A program made the translations under genes and the position numbers. The notes under the pieces were generated by a model that made no database searches, was not told where the DNA came from, and saw only the letters and a list, made by a program, of their open reading frames with translations. From Luzula sylvatica (Eukaryota > Streptophyta > Magnoliopsida > Poales > Juncaceae), in NCBI GenBank assembly GCA_946800325.1, contig OX326960.1:54582855-54646854 (forward strand): a DNA stretch of 64,000 nucleotides, written 5' to 3'. This document shows positions 35,846 through 47,187 of this stretch, piece by piece (positions within the stretch are counted from its first letter, which is position 1; each line of letters opens with the position of its first letter).

Positions 35846-36090
35846 GGGGAAAGAAATTATCTTTTGGTTTAGGTTATGGGATGTTGCTCTCATGTTGCTC
35901 TCATGAATGCGGACATATTATCAATGTATGAGAAACAATGCGGAAAGAAATCATCTTTGACTTATGATGTTGCTCTCATGAATGTGGATATATTATCAAT
36001 GTATCAGAAGCAATGCGGAAAGAAATCATCTTTGACTTATGATGTTGCTCTCATGTTGCTCTCATGAATGCGGATATATTATCAATGTAT
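35846..36090 (+). repeat. 75-bp tandem repeat
   Basis: A 75-bp unit starts at 35903 and 35978; a further start at 36064 is spaced 86 bp because an 11-bp piece ('tcatgttgctc') is doubled. 75 is a multiple of three, so one frame repeats MNADILSMYEKQCGKKSSLT-type peptides, but no gene context supports translation. A related stretch is at 40495-40580, beyond the nuclease gene. Confidence 0.8.
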
Positions 36091-36492
36091 GAGAAGCAAT
36101 GTATAATCTAAAATCCTCACAAAAAATAGAATGAAATCTTTCATTAAGAAAAAGATTCAATTATAAAAAAAAATTGGAAAAAAATAATTCCATTCATACA
36201 GATTCAATTACAAAAAATAGAATGAAATCTTTCATTGAGAAAAAAATTCAATCATAAAGATTCAATCACATATGACTGTAACTACATCATTTCATTCGTC
36301 AAAATAATTTTGGAAGAACAAAATACACGAATCCGTTTCAAACATCTCGCCAAAAACGTGATAGGTATATTTTGTTTTCTTAGAATCTGATTTTATGCTC
36401 GAATCTGTTTTTTTTTTCTGCAATAGAAGAATTCATGTTATTTTTTGTGAGAATTTGATTTGGTGTATTTTTTGTTTAGCAATCGATATAAC

Positions 36493-39400
36493 ATGGATGA
36501 CTCAATAATCGTAGCTATCATCGTAGCGTACATGGAAATGCTACAATATTTACTGTTGAAACTTATTTTGTTGTGTTGGTTATTTAAAAGTCGAAGTCAA
36601 AAAAGAGTAGCATGGGGTGGTAAGAGTTTTTTTGAGAGACGCCGTATCCGATTAGTTCATTTTAGGAGAATTATTTTTTATAGTGATTTGGGATGTGTTG
36701 AAAATACACGTATGGATAGAAATGCGTTTTATAGTTTATCAAGTACGGGTAGATTAAAATGTGATGGAAACATATCGGTTGAAGAAGCGATTGCGATGTT
36801 TCTACATATTGTAGCTCATGATATAAAAAATAGAGTAATCAAGAGACAATTTGTTAGATCGGGGGAATCAATAAGTAGGCTATTTCGTAGTGTGCTCAAT
36901 TCTATTATTCGTTGTCATCACATCTTGCTTAAAAAACCAAAACCCATACCCGAAGATTCAATGGACGAGAGATGGAAGTGGTTCAAGGTACTTTAATTTT
37001 AATTTTGTTGTCATATAAATTAAGTTTATCATTTTTTCAAAATAAAAAATACCAATATAATGTATATATGAATTATATAGAATTGTCTTGGAGCACTAGA
37101 TGGTACATATATACATGTTAATGTACAAGCTATACATAAAGCGAGATATCGTACAAGGAAAAAAGATGTGGCAACAAATGTTTTGGGAGTATGTTCTCAT
37201 GATATGGAGTTTATTTATATTCTTCCGGGATGGGAAGGATCGGTTGCGGATTCACGAGTACTTCGCGATGCTATTTCTCGGACAAATGGATTAAAAATAC
37301 CTCAAGGTAAATTATACTTTCTCACAAATATTTACAAATTAAATATTTACAAATTATTTGGTACTACTATGGATTTTTTTTATAATCCGGTAAGAATTTG
37401 GTACAAATATTCATCAAATATTTTATATGTTGTTTTATTTAGAGCTAGAGGGGGGTGAATAGGAAGTCCTAAGGTCCAATTTTCGCGGTAATGGAATACA
37501 ATTACAATTTGATGCGGAAGCGTAGGTAAATTAGAGGAAGAATACAATACCAAAACAAATAACACAAGATATTTGTTTACGGAGTTCGGTAGGTGGTTGT
37601 TTTGTTGCTTTAACTCACCGGCTACTTGCTCAATCGACCGACTCGATTGATTGCAAGTACCTACGTCTCCGGGATTGCCTTGCGCCTTTTCGGATTTCGA
37701 TTGAATACCCAAATCAAGCAATTACAAGGTTTGCCTAGATCGATTTACACGCTTCTATCGATCTATGGCAGGGTTTACAATCTTTGCACTAGCCTATTAC
37801 AATTGTCTAATACGAACTAAACGTGATCGGTCACGCAAGTTGAGAATCGTATTTTGTGGAATGAAGAGGGATCTAATAATCTCTAAGAATGTTTTAGAAG
37901 ATTAAGCTCAAGGTTTAAAGCTAGGATTCTCTCTTTTGATTGGGAAAATATATTAGTTGAGATCATAAGAGAGAATGAGGGAAGGGTTCTATTTATAGAA
38001 CACATAGACCATTTCCATATCTTGCTTTTTCTGCACAGTTCGTTATAACAGACATGTAGTCCGTTACAACGGACCAAAAGTCAAACTAGCCGTTACAGCC
38101 AATATATTCGTATTTTTCATAGTCCGTTACAACGGAAATAAGGTCCGTTATAACGGATTTCATGAATTAAGAGTTCGTAATAACGAACTACACAGTCCGT
38201 TACAACGGACGTTCAACTATGACCTCACTTCATGTTTGTTTTATATATCCGTTATAACGAAGATTATTCCGTTACAACAATTGGTGTTTGTCCGTTACAA
38301 CGGATTGGTGATTCCGTTACAACGGACAATGAGTAATATTTGGTATATTGAAGTGAGTTCAATGTCCGTTACAACGGACATAGTTATGTGGCTTTCTTCA
38401 AGTTTGGATTTAATTATCATTATAACGGTAATATTTCCGTTACAACGCTTTGGATGTGTCCGTTACAACGGACTGGTTAATCCGTTATAACATATTATAC
38501 TGTGTTTGCCAATCTTGAATCAGGACGAGCATGTCCGTTACAACGGACAATGAGTTCCGTTATAACGGACATCCTACTGTCAGCCTTATTTTCTATTTCA
38601 TCATTTTCATGGATTTCGAATATATTTCTTTGACTAATTTTGAGCTTAATAGTTCATAAACAAGTTTAGGGATACCTATAAGTTGTTTTGGTGATTTGTA
38701 TGATTTCCCAACTTGCGGAATCTTCTATGTCTTGATGTCTTCACTTGATTATGCGTTTTAGTGCCATCGTTTCTTCATCGTCTTGACTTCCGACGTCTTG
38801 ATTCTTCTTTTGATCCTTTTGTGGGTTACGTCTTCTATCCTTCCGACGTCTTGATTCTTCTTTTGATCCTTTTGTGGGTTATGTCTTCTATCCCTATAAA
38901 TGTCACTCCCGCAAATAGATTAGTGGTATCGACATTATTTTGAGATAATCAAACCCTAGGAAATTTGAACCAACATTATATAGCAACAAATATTTTATAT
39001 TTCCTTCTTTGATGATTTATTTTATTGTATATTCCTTCTCTGATGATTTTTCTATGAAGCTAATCTTTTCAATATTCATCAAATATTTAACAAATATTTA
39101 GAACATACATCAAATATTTCCAATATTCATCACATTTTTTAAGAACCGAATATTTTTTTATTTGTAGATAACTAACCATTTTGTGTAAATTAATTTAATA
39201 TTTTCTAATTTAATATTTTGTTATGTAGGTCAATATTATCTTTGTGATGCCGGTTATCCAAATGGAGAAGCATTTCTTGCACCATATAGATGTCAACGGT
39301 ATCACTTGAATGATTGGAGAGATGGAATGCAACCATTAACGGCAAAAGAGTTTTTCAATTATAAGCATTCCTCGGCCCGCAACGTCATAGAACGATGTTT

Positions 39401-39686
39401 TGGTTTGCTGAAAGGAAGATGGGCAATTCTCAGGAGAAAATCATTTTATCATGTGAAAATTCAATGTAGAATTATTTCTGCATGCGCACTTTTACATAGT
39501 CATATTAGAAGAGAGATGCTTGTTGATCCTATGGAAGAAGAATCTCAAGAAAATAATTTATCTCAGTCGGCGGATGAGATAGAGAATAATCGAATTAGAC
39601 ATATCGAAACAAGTGACGAGTGGATACATTGGAGAGATACTCTAGCCGAACAAATGTTTAATCAGTGGATCCACAATTTAATATAA
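36493..39686 (+). CDS. PIF/Harbinger transposase-derived nuclease (HARBI1-like, DDE_Tnp_4), three exons
   Basis: Predicted exons are 36493-36987, 37081-37306 and 39229-39686, with GT donors and AG acceptors, joining in frame to 392 codons. Exon 1 carries the helix-turn-helix-like N-terminal region usual in this family ([20 protein letters not shown], then [19 protein letters not shown]). The DDE nuclease follows: first Asp in [12 protein letters not shown], second Asp in [12 protein letters not shown], the family CDAGYPN box and the Glu in [15 protein letters not shown]. Exons show no stops or frameshifts, and the family's usual length is about 350-450 residues. The start ATG 36493 is chosen because MDDSI resembles family N termini. 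No MYB-like partner ORF or clear element ends were found, so it may be a stranded transposase or a co-opted gene. Intron 2 is enlarged by an insertion. Confidence 0.85.
38040..38580. repeat. Cluster of short palindromes TCCGTTAYAACGGA
   Basis: About 15 copies of a 14-bp (near-)palindrome, alternating TCCGTTACAACGGA and the perfect TCCGTTATAACGGA, occur within about 540 bp at irregular 15-60 bp spacing. The spacers are unrelated and variable, and some copies are decayed. It is not a CRISPR array (see rejected list). Confidence 0.9.
38788..38892. repeat. 53-bp tandem duplication
   Basis: 'ttccgacgtcttgattcttc' starts at 38788 and 38841, with the following 30 bp also repeated with one change. 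It lies within the intron insertion. Confidence 0.85.
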
Positions 39687-39879
39687 ATTCAAGGAATATT
39701 AATTAAACCAATTTAGTTATTTCGTATTTTGACGAATTATTAATTTTATTATTGCAATGATATATTTTGATGTATTTTTTATTTTATTCTAGTATGTTTT
39801 TTATGACAACAATTTAATATAAATATATTAATTTAATGAATATGTTGTATTTATAAGCACAATATGATATGACATGCAA

Positions 39880-40060
39880 TTCCTTTCTCATGGGAATAGA
39901 GAAAAGCCACCAATTTTGGTGGTAATCCTATTCCCATCAATTATGCCCTAGGGAATGGAGTATTCCGTTACTTTATTACCTAGCGCGCAAATCAAACATG
40001 ATAATGAAATCCATGATTGAGTATGCCAAGGCATCATGATTGTAAAGCTCCAATCAAGCG
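39880..40060. other. Possible 3' terminal region of the Harbinger element
   Basis: After the nuclease stop the sequence carries 'catgggaatag', a hairpin CCACCAA-TT-TTGGTGG (39907-39922), 'ccctagggaatgg' and 'aaatcaaacatg', a style common near PIF/Harbinger ends. No matching left end or 3-bp duplication was located. Confidence 0.3.
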
Positions 40061-40065
40061 CCCCC

Positions 40066-42261
40066 CAGTGCTTTTGATTTGATTTGATTTTCTTATTTTG
40101 GAAAAATAAAATGAGCTCATAACTCCTACATCCATTATGTTAATAAAGTTAATTTTACAATCATATATAAGAATCATATATAAGAGCTAAGAAATCATAT
40201 TCCGAATTTCTTTTCCCATTTATACCAATTCCCCAAACTAGACCCGTTATAATATTATACCAATTAGATAATGATATATCAACGTAAAATTATTTTAGTT
40301 CAAATGATAAATTTATTTTCAATAAATTTTGATTTTGAAATTATTTGTCAATTAATGATATATTGTTGCTATCAATATCTACTCATCATTTATTTTGTCG
40401 TTTTTCTTTGATTCTTTCGTAACTAGAATTTGAATTGTTATTATTATATGGCTTATATTTTGTTTGATGAACTATATCTGGGGGACCCATTATTTGTTAC
40501 ATGTGATGTCGCTCTCATGAATGCGACATCTTTGACATGAGGGGAAACAAATTATCTTTTGATATAGGTTATAGGATTGCGTCTTTGTTATTTATTTGTT
40601 TCTTTAATTGCAGAGGCCAATCATGTGATTACACAACATCACTTGCCTACGGGATATATAGCCTATATTATCAAAAAACAAACATCACTTGCGACTTTCT
40701 ACGTAGAAAATTTCGTTCTTTGAATCGTGGTACTTTTTAAGTTATATTTAATGCTAGATTTCTTAATTTAGTAGATTTGACCTTTTTGGTGTGCAACTAT
40801 TAAGATTTGATCCCGATGTTTGTTTATTTTTCATTTATTTATTTCATTTATTTATTAGGAACAAGAATTTATTTCATTATGGACTTTTTAAGTTAAGTTG
40901 ACAGCAACCACATGGTACCATAAATGATACAATAAGTACATTTTTTTGTTCCAGTGCAAAGATGAATTGAATTTACGGTGGAAAAAATATCAAGAAACAT
41001 CGAGAAAAAATGGTCGAAAAATAATGTTACGGTGGAAGACCGTACTATTTTTTGCCGCAACGTTTCAAAAAACGGACGAACATTTTTTAACCGTGTTTGA
41101 TCATTTTTTTTTTACCAAAAAAGATTTTTTTAATCCGTTTTACATGCCGATTTTCTCTTCTAATTATTTTGGCCCGAATTATTTTTAGTTTTTGGGCTAG
41201 TTATTTTTCTTAGCACATTATTTCTTCTTCATCATGTCTCCGTTTTAGTTCTTTTTCATCTTTACAACAATGTTTGAGATGCTTCATTCTTCAGTTTTTC
41301 TACATGATTGACTAAATGATGACGACGGTTTGGTTTAATTTGCGACACGGGTTGTTCTCTTCTTATTCACAACAAGAACTAATCTCTTCTTCACGAATTG
41401 TGATTGTGAGTGCAAATTTGATTGAATTTGTGAGTCGAATGATTTTGTGTTATGATTGTTTAGACTGATCTGATTATGTGTTAGGATTTGATTATTATTA
41501 ATTTTTTATGTGATCATTATTTTGTTTTTTTATTTTTTGGTACGGGAATCAAACAAATGTTAGATTAAAATGGAATGAACTTGGTCTTGAAATTTTTTGT
41601 ACCAATTGTTCGGGAAATTTTGGAAGTAGGTTGTGAGTGTTAATTTGATTTAATTTGTGAGTGCTAATTTCACATCTTAATTTTTTGTCCCAATTGTTTC
41701 CAAATTGTGAGTGCTAATTTGATTCAATTTCTTGTCCAAAATTTTTGTCTTCAAAATATTATCGATTTAAATGACCTTTTTTTTTGTTTTTTTTAACCGT
41801 TTTACGACTATTTTACGGTAAAACACTAAAACAGTGACCGATCGTACCATATCGTTTTTCGTCATTTGCAATATTTCTCGAAATACACAAGATCGTTAAT
41901 AATATAAATAAATGAGGTACTTAAGGATAAAACAAAACAATATGCCATTGTTGATAATATTTTTGAGCTTGCCTACCGGCGAGATTTCTAAAAAAAAAAA
42001 AAAATTCTGAGCTACCAACCCACAATAGACCTTTGCCACTTCATTGTTGGTAAGATTTCGTAAACTTTTCATGTTTTGAGAGTGCTTTAACAATCCCCCG
42101 TGCTTCCCAAAATACCCTTTACTTCCCAAAGTACTTAAGGATAAAACAAAACAATCTTCACTGAAGTCAAAGTCAAGCAATTGATGGCAGTCTTGTGTGC
42201 TTCCCAAAATACCCTTTGCAATTGTATGGTTTGGAAGCATTGCTCTCCATTTCCAGGGCCT
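40066..42261. other. Noncoding DNA with scattered fragments of the 12.5-kb unit
   Basis: Pieces resembling 7480-7510 (40066-40090), 7857-7940 (40365-40420) and 7935-8010 (42005-42070) occur in the same order and orientation as in unit 1, with different DNA between. 40495-40580 resembles the 75-bp repeat region upstream of the nuclease gene. Open frames such as 40946-41188 are not recognised. Confidence 0.5.
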
Positions 42262-42275
42262 GTATATTTTTGCCC

Positions 42276-42285
42276 CTATATATAT
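42276..42285 (+). promoter_or_regulatory. TATA box of the intact membrane gene
   Basis: CTATATATAT, 41 bases before the ATG, implies a very short leader. The same box is in copy 1 (292-301) and missing in copy 2. It argues for starting at 42326 and not at the upstream in-frame ATG 42197. Confidence 0.55.
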
Positions 42286-42325
42286 CCCTTGTACTTCTTC
42301 TTCTTCTCTAAACAACCCCATTCTA

Positions 42326-43144
42326 ATGGCTTCCATTCCAGTTATACTTATTCTAGCTCTTTGGATCTCGACCATCGGTCTCTTCTTCGCCGAGCCACTG
42401 TTACTCCTCACCGATCAATACCCAAATAGTCCCTTCATTTTCGTAGCCGTCCCCGCCTATCTGTTTTTCCTTACTCCTCTGAACTTCTTTGTAGGAATCT
42501 CTCTTTTGATTTTCTATGTCGCCGTACGTCCCGATTCAACAGAGACTCCAATCCCTGCAAATTCTTTCATTAAGAATTTGATCATGATTTCTCAATTTTT
42601 GACATTTACTACTCTCCTACTGGGCACGCCTCTAATTGCCCACGTGGCTTTTCTCGATTCAATCTCAATCCATTTGGATTTGGCTATTATCCAATCGATT
42701 ATCTTCTTCGCAGCCTTTCAAATGTACAATTATTTTAAAGCAATTTTGAAATCGAGTGGAAACCAAGACGGCAACTTTCCGATACCAATCGTAATTCTTG
42801 CCCTTTGTATGTCTATTGGGGGTCTTCTCCTCACCGAACACTTATCATCGAGCCAACAAAACGAGTATAAATCCATCATTCAAATACTAATCAATCTTCT
42901 TCTTTACTTCTTAATTCCTGTCACCTTCAATCTCGCCATGGCACTGCTAATCCTCTACTTGGGCTTACCGGGCTTACGCTCTGCTTTCTTCTTCAAGTAT
43001 TTAATCATGGTGGTTTTGGGTCTCGCCTTTAGTACTTCACTCCTAGAGGCTTACGCAATGGTCTATGTGGTGTTTGCTGACGCAGTGCCGGCGCCAATTG
43101 GTGGTTCCGGCGATGGAGGAGCCATAGGAGGTATAGTTCAATAG
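42326..43144 (+). CDS. Unrecognised multi-pass membrane protein, intact copy
   Basis: 272 residues from ATG 42326 to TAG, one exon. I do not recognise the family. About seven hydrophobic spans are visible: roughly residues 4-28, 37-66, 83-108, 116-136, 152-170, 183-214 and 222-246. The loops are short, with DQYPNSPF after span 1, RPDSTETPIPAN after span 2 and TEHLSSSQQNEYKS before span 6. The tail is Gly-rich (APIGGSGDGGAIGG). No catalytic motif or signal-anchor signature is evident, so function (channel, transporter, receptor-like) cannot be assigned. A TATA box precedes it and AATAAA follows at 43191. It is the only one of three copies with both start and frame intact, and differs from copy 1 by residues such as P for H in the VHAY segment. 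Confidence 0.75.
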   Translation: MASIPVILILALWISTIGLFFAEPLLLLTDQYPNSPFIFVAVPAYLFFLTPLNFFVGISLLIFYVAVRPDSTETPIPANSFIKNLIMISQFLTFTTLLLGTPLIAHVAFLDSISIHLDLAIIQSIIFFAAFQMYNYFKAILKSSGNQDGNFPIPIVILALCMSIGGLLLTEHLSSSQQNEYKSIIQILINLLLYFLIPVTFNLAMALLILYLGLPGLRSAFFFKYLIMVVLGLAFSTSLLEAYAMVYVVFADAVPAPIGGSGDGGAIGGIVQ

Positions 43145-43190
43145 CGAAGCTTTTACATTACGATGTCAATTTTGTATTTTTGTTTGGTTA

Positions 43191-43196
43191 AATAAA
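43191..43196 (+). terminator. Poly(A) signal of the intact membrane gene
   Basis: AATAAA 47 bases after the stop codon, in the same place as in copies 1 and 2. Confidence 0.55.
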
Positions 43197-44987
43197 AAAA
43201 ATGTTTAGTTGTTACTTCTTCGTGGTTTTATGTAAAGTGGATTTTGGTCTTACGGCGCCAATTGTTACATTACGATGGAGGAGCCATAGGAGCCATAGGT
43301 GGAGAATACAAATTTAATTTCCCCCAATTATGAAAATTCTTCTATTTGCCAATTTAATTAAGCTTAATAACAGCTCTTTAAGTTTCATTAATTCGTCAAA
43401 TATCATTTAATCTCAATGATTTATAGTATACTTATTAAGAGATAGCTTCGTTGAATTTTTGGCTCCTCTGTTTTTGCATTTTTGGTCGGTACGACAGTAC
43501 GTCTTCTCTTCTTAGATGTTAGATCCTTCTCTTACGTGGATTGGGTATTAATTAATTAATCAATTAATTATATAAACGTTATCTTTCTACTTTATTTCTT
43601 CTTCTTTTTTGGATATTAGCAAAATTCCGGTTTTTTCGAATTGTTTTGTTCCTACTACAATTCTCATGACAGCAAGTCGCCCCAAAACAAACCATTTCAA
43701 ATTTTCATTTGAAACTTAATATTCAAATATTTATTGACTCGAATGATCTATTTGAAACAATATTCAAATATTTATTGGCTCAAATGACATATTTGAAACT
43801 TAATATTATTTATGGACTCAAATGACAATATTCAAATTGTTGTCATATTGGAGAAAATAAGATAATTTTTGACAATTTTTACAAAGTTTTGACTTTCTGT
43901 TTCATATAGTTATTTTGATGTTTTGCTGATTTTTCTTTCCTGCAGAGTCAATTTGATAAGCATTGAAAATAGCATATCATGATACTATATTTTAACAAAT
44001 AATTGTGCTATCTTGTAGTTGCAGGCCTCTGGTCTAGTCTTTGGGATGATTGATTCCATTAGGATTGTTTAAATATGGAGTCCTCAAAATTGCACAAGAT
44101 AAAAAAGAAATTACCGCTCCTACGTAGCATCTTCTAGAAGATTCTGAAGATTTAGAGCCCGTTCAACCTAATTGAACACACCTTAATAAGAATGAATAGA
44201 CATCAAGTCAAGTAGACGACATAATAGGCGTCAATTTCGTTAATGATACCTGTTATCAAAGATATGTTTGCTCATAACTTTTTTTGTGATGAAAATATGG
44301 AAGCATCGTTCATACCAAATGTAAAAATTCATAGATCAGAGTATTGAGATACTTGACATCACAATTATTATGCATCAAAAAACATTTATCGACTAAAGTA
44401 CACTTGGAATCAACATTTAAATACACAAAAATTACATATCATTTGGGATAACAAAATATCACAGCGTCTTATTACTAAGGAGGATAGACACATTAAAATA
44501 CATTTGCATCAACCATCCAATCCTAGATTATTTTTTTGTCTGAAACAACAAAATAGTTGTAATATTTTTGAAAAGGGCGTGTTTGATTTGTGAATCTTAT
44601 CAATCTGCACAGATTGAATCCCATATGCGAATCCCATAGAAATCAGAAATTTTCGAACCATCAAATTTACCCCTCATAAATCTATTTGAAATGTACCCCT
44701 TCAGAATATATTTCAAATATACCTCCGAAACGCAGAAAATTTCCAAAACCCCCTCCAAAATGCTACAAATTGCAATAAAATGAATCTAAAAAATGTCATT
44801 TCTCACAAAAACCCTAAAACGCAGAAAATTGCGGCCCAAAATCATTTCAAATATATCTCTCAAAAATATTTTTCGAAGATACCCTTCAAAAACGCAGAAA
44901 ATTTCCATCTTGGCACTTTCGACATGCATGGAAGCAAGTCCTGCATCTTTTTCATCTTGCCTTTTCTTCTTCCTTGTGCTTTTCAAA
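43197..44987. other. 3' flank of the intact membrane gene, no gene
   Basis: Collinear with the unit 1 flank. Near 43250-43300 a short piece of the gene's own 3' end ('ggcgccaattg', 'gatggaggagccatagga') is reinserted, a local duplication not present in unit 1. One 19-bp heat-shock-like unit lies near 44127. The empty SINE site is at 44276-44288. Confidence 0.65.
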
Positions 44988-45551
44988 TAGGGGTGTCAAT
45001 GGGGCGGATATTGCCCAAACCGACCCGAACCGTATCCGAAGAAATATCCGGATCCGAAAAAAATATCCGGATCCGGATGGAACCGTATCTGTTTTTACGG
45101 GTATGGATCCAGATCTAGGAACTAATTTTTTGATGGATCCGAATACTATCCGGATCCGAATGAAATTTGTAAACGGATAACCGTTTTGTTGAAATTACGA
45201 TCAAAATCATAGTAATACCTAGACAATAACTATATTTTAATTCATAATAATATTTAATAATCAATAATCACTATATATATTTAATTTGTTTTAAAATTAC
45301 AAAATAATCAAAACTTGAATTCTTAAAATATTATTATATTATTATATCGTAGTATCCGTTTAAATATCCGAATATGATCCGTATCCGTATCCGTATCCGA
45401 CAATATCCGAACCGTATCCGTATCTGTTTAATATCCGAACCGTATCCGGATCCGGATAATACCGTATCCGGATCCGTATCAGAAAAAAAAATATGGATAT
45501 GGATCTGGTATGACCACTATCCGAACCGTATCCGAACCTTTGACACCCCTA
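44988..45551. mobile_element. hAT-like non-autonomous element (unit 3 copy)
   Basis: The ends TAGGGGTGTCAA and TTGACACCCCTA are perfect inverted matches of each other here apart from internal bases, flanked by TTTTCAAA (44980-44987, 45552-45559). Subterminal CCGTATCCG/ATCCGGAT repeats are as in 3199-3747. It is the same ancestral insertion. Confidence 0.88.
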
Positions 45552-46512
45552 TTTTCAAAGCAATAGATTAAAAAAATTGTTAGTGAGCATTAAATGAAGT
45601 TATTGTGAAATATTATTATTTGACTCTAAACATCTACAATGTGAAATATCACGAATACCCATAAAAAATATCAAATACGTCCTTACAAATCATAAAAATG
45701 TCATCAATATTCCATTTCCCCCATAACGTTGATTCGTTATTTTTTGTATACAAATATAACTTAGGAAAAGGAGTAAAACTTACAATAAGGGAATGGATGA
45801 TGTTTCTTATAATTTCTAGGGGTATTCTTGATATTTAAAATTTCGGAGGAGTAAAGGTGAAATTACGAATTAATTATTATTTTAATTTATTTTGTGGGTA
45901 CACAAACCTGGTTTTCCATTTGAGATTTCAAAACAAAACATGGTGGAAAAGCGTGCTGCGATGACAATTGTTCTCTCAATATGGACCAAAACCATCAATG
46001 TCGTTTCTTCTCCACGGCGTCAAAATAAACTTGCACACCTAAACAATTGAATTCTAAAAATCAATAGAGAAAAACAAATATAATATTTTGGATTTTTGGA
46101 AGGATGAATATGCAAATATCACTAAAGTACGTATCGGAACATACAATGTTTTTCGATTCCACAAAAATTCAAAATTGATCTTTAAAAATGAAATAGGATA
46201 AGCAGTGGGTTACAATTATTAACTATTAAATTCGTATACAAAAAATACCCCTGAAAATATTAAATATGTCCCTCTAAATCAGAAAATTTCACCGAAAACC
46301 CTTATAAAATGTTGAAAATTTGAATGAGAACTCTAAATTGCAAAAAAAATAGAAAAAACTCCCAATTTTGTTCAAAATTTACAGAAAGAACTTAGGTTAC
46401 AGAAATTTTGAAAATAAATGCATAAATACTGACAATTGGAGAAAAAAAATTGCAAAATAAACCGTTCAATTAATTTTTTTTTTTAAATAGCCTTGTAAAA
46501 TCTGAAAATATC

Positions 46513-47187
46513 AGGTATTGGCGTGACTCTAACTCTACAAAACGATTCAAGATTGACGTAGAATCTTAATTTGGTAAAATCCTGGTAGAACCTCAATTCA
46601 AGATGTAGAATCTGGTAGAATCTTTTATATTTACGATTTTACGATTCCAGTACTGTCATGATTTACAAAATATTTAATTTTCAAGATGATTATGACCCCA
46701 AAGCTAATTAAGTAATTTGGAATACATATTGCAATGCAATATAAGGTAGTATTGCAAGAATAAAATTACTTGATTTTTTTGACAGATCTTCTATATTTTA
46801 TATATTTACTTAACTTAGTTTTGTATATATTATTTGTTTTATTTCATCATAGCTTTGTTATTCCGGAATGAATTTAGTATAATATAGTACTATTTTGATT
46901 TATCAGTAATATTTTGGTTGGTTCTGATTAACATTTGCATAGTTACGAATAATTCATGTTTTGTTGTCTATTTATAATGTATGCTTATGATTACACTGAT
47001 TAATATGAACAAAATATACTCTCTCAATTAATTTATATTTTTTTATTTAGAAGATCGTGTTCGTTAGATTAGTTTCCAAGTTAATATTCATGTGTCATAG
47101 AATCTTACGATTCAAAATACGATTTTACGATCCTATTCGATTCTACCCTTAAATGATTCAAGGTAGAATCCCGAGTCCGACAACCTT
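46513..47187. mobile_element. Decayed terminal-inverted-repeat element (unit 3 copy)
   Basis: Counterpart of 4709-5383, same ends and internal GTAGAATC motifs. No coding region. Confidence 0.42.

Larger units (their letters stand above)
37429..38986. mobile_element. Unclassified insertion in intron 2 of the nuclease gene
   Basis: The stretch between direct repeats CAAATATTTTATAT (37415-37428 and 38987-39000) interrupts otherwise ordinary AT-rich intron. It begins near 'agctagaggggggtgaatag', a phrase I associate with dispersed plant repeats. It contains the palindrome cluster and a 53-bp tandem repeat and has no coding domain. The 14-bp repeats suggest retroposition, but they are AT-rich and could be chance. 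Confidence 0.5.

Noticed and set aside
38040..38580. CRISPR-like array of palindromic repeats
   Set aside because: Spacing is irregular, the repeat is only 14 bp, no cas genes are present and the setting is a plant intron. It is a palindrome cluster inside an inserted element.
42197..42325. In-frame upstream extension of the intact membrane protein from ATG 42197
   Set aside because: It begins upstream of the TATA box, and the ATG is absent from the collinear position in unit 1; 42326 is the shared start.
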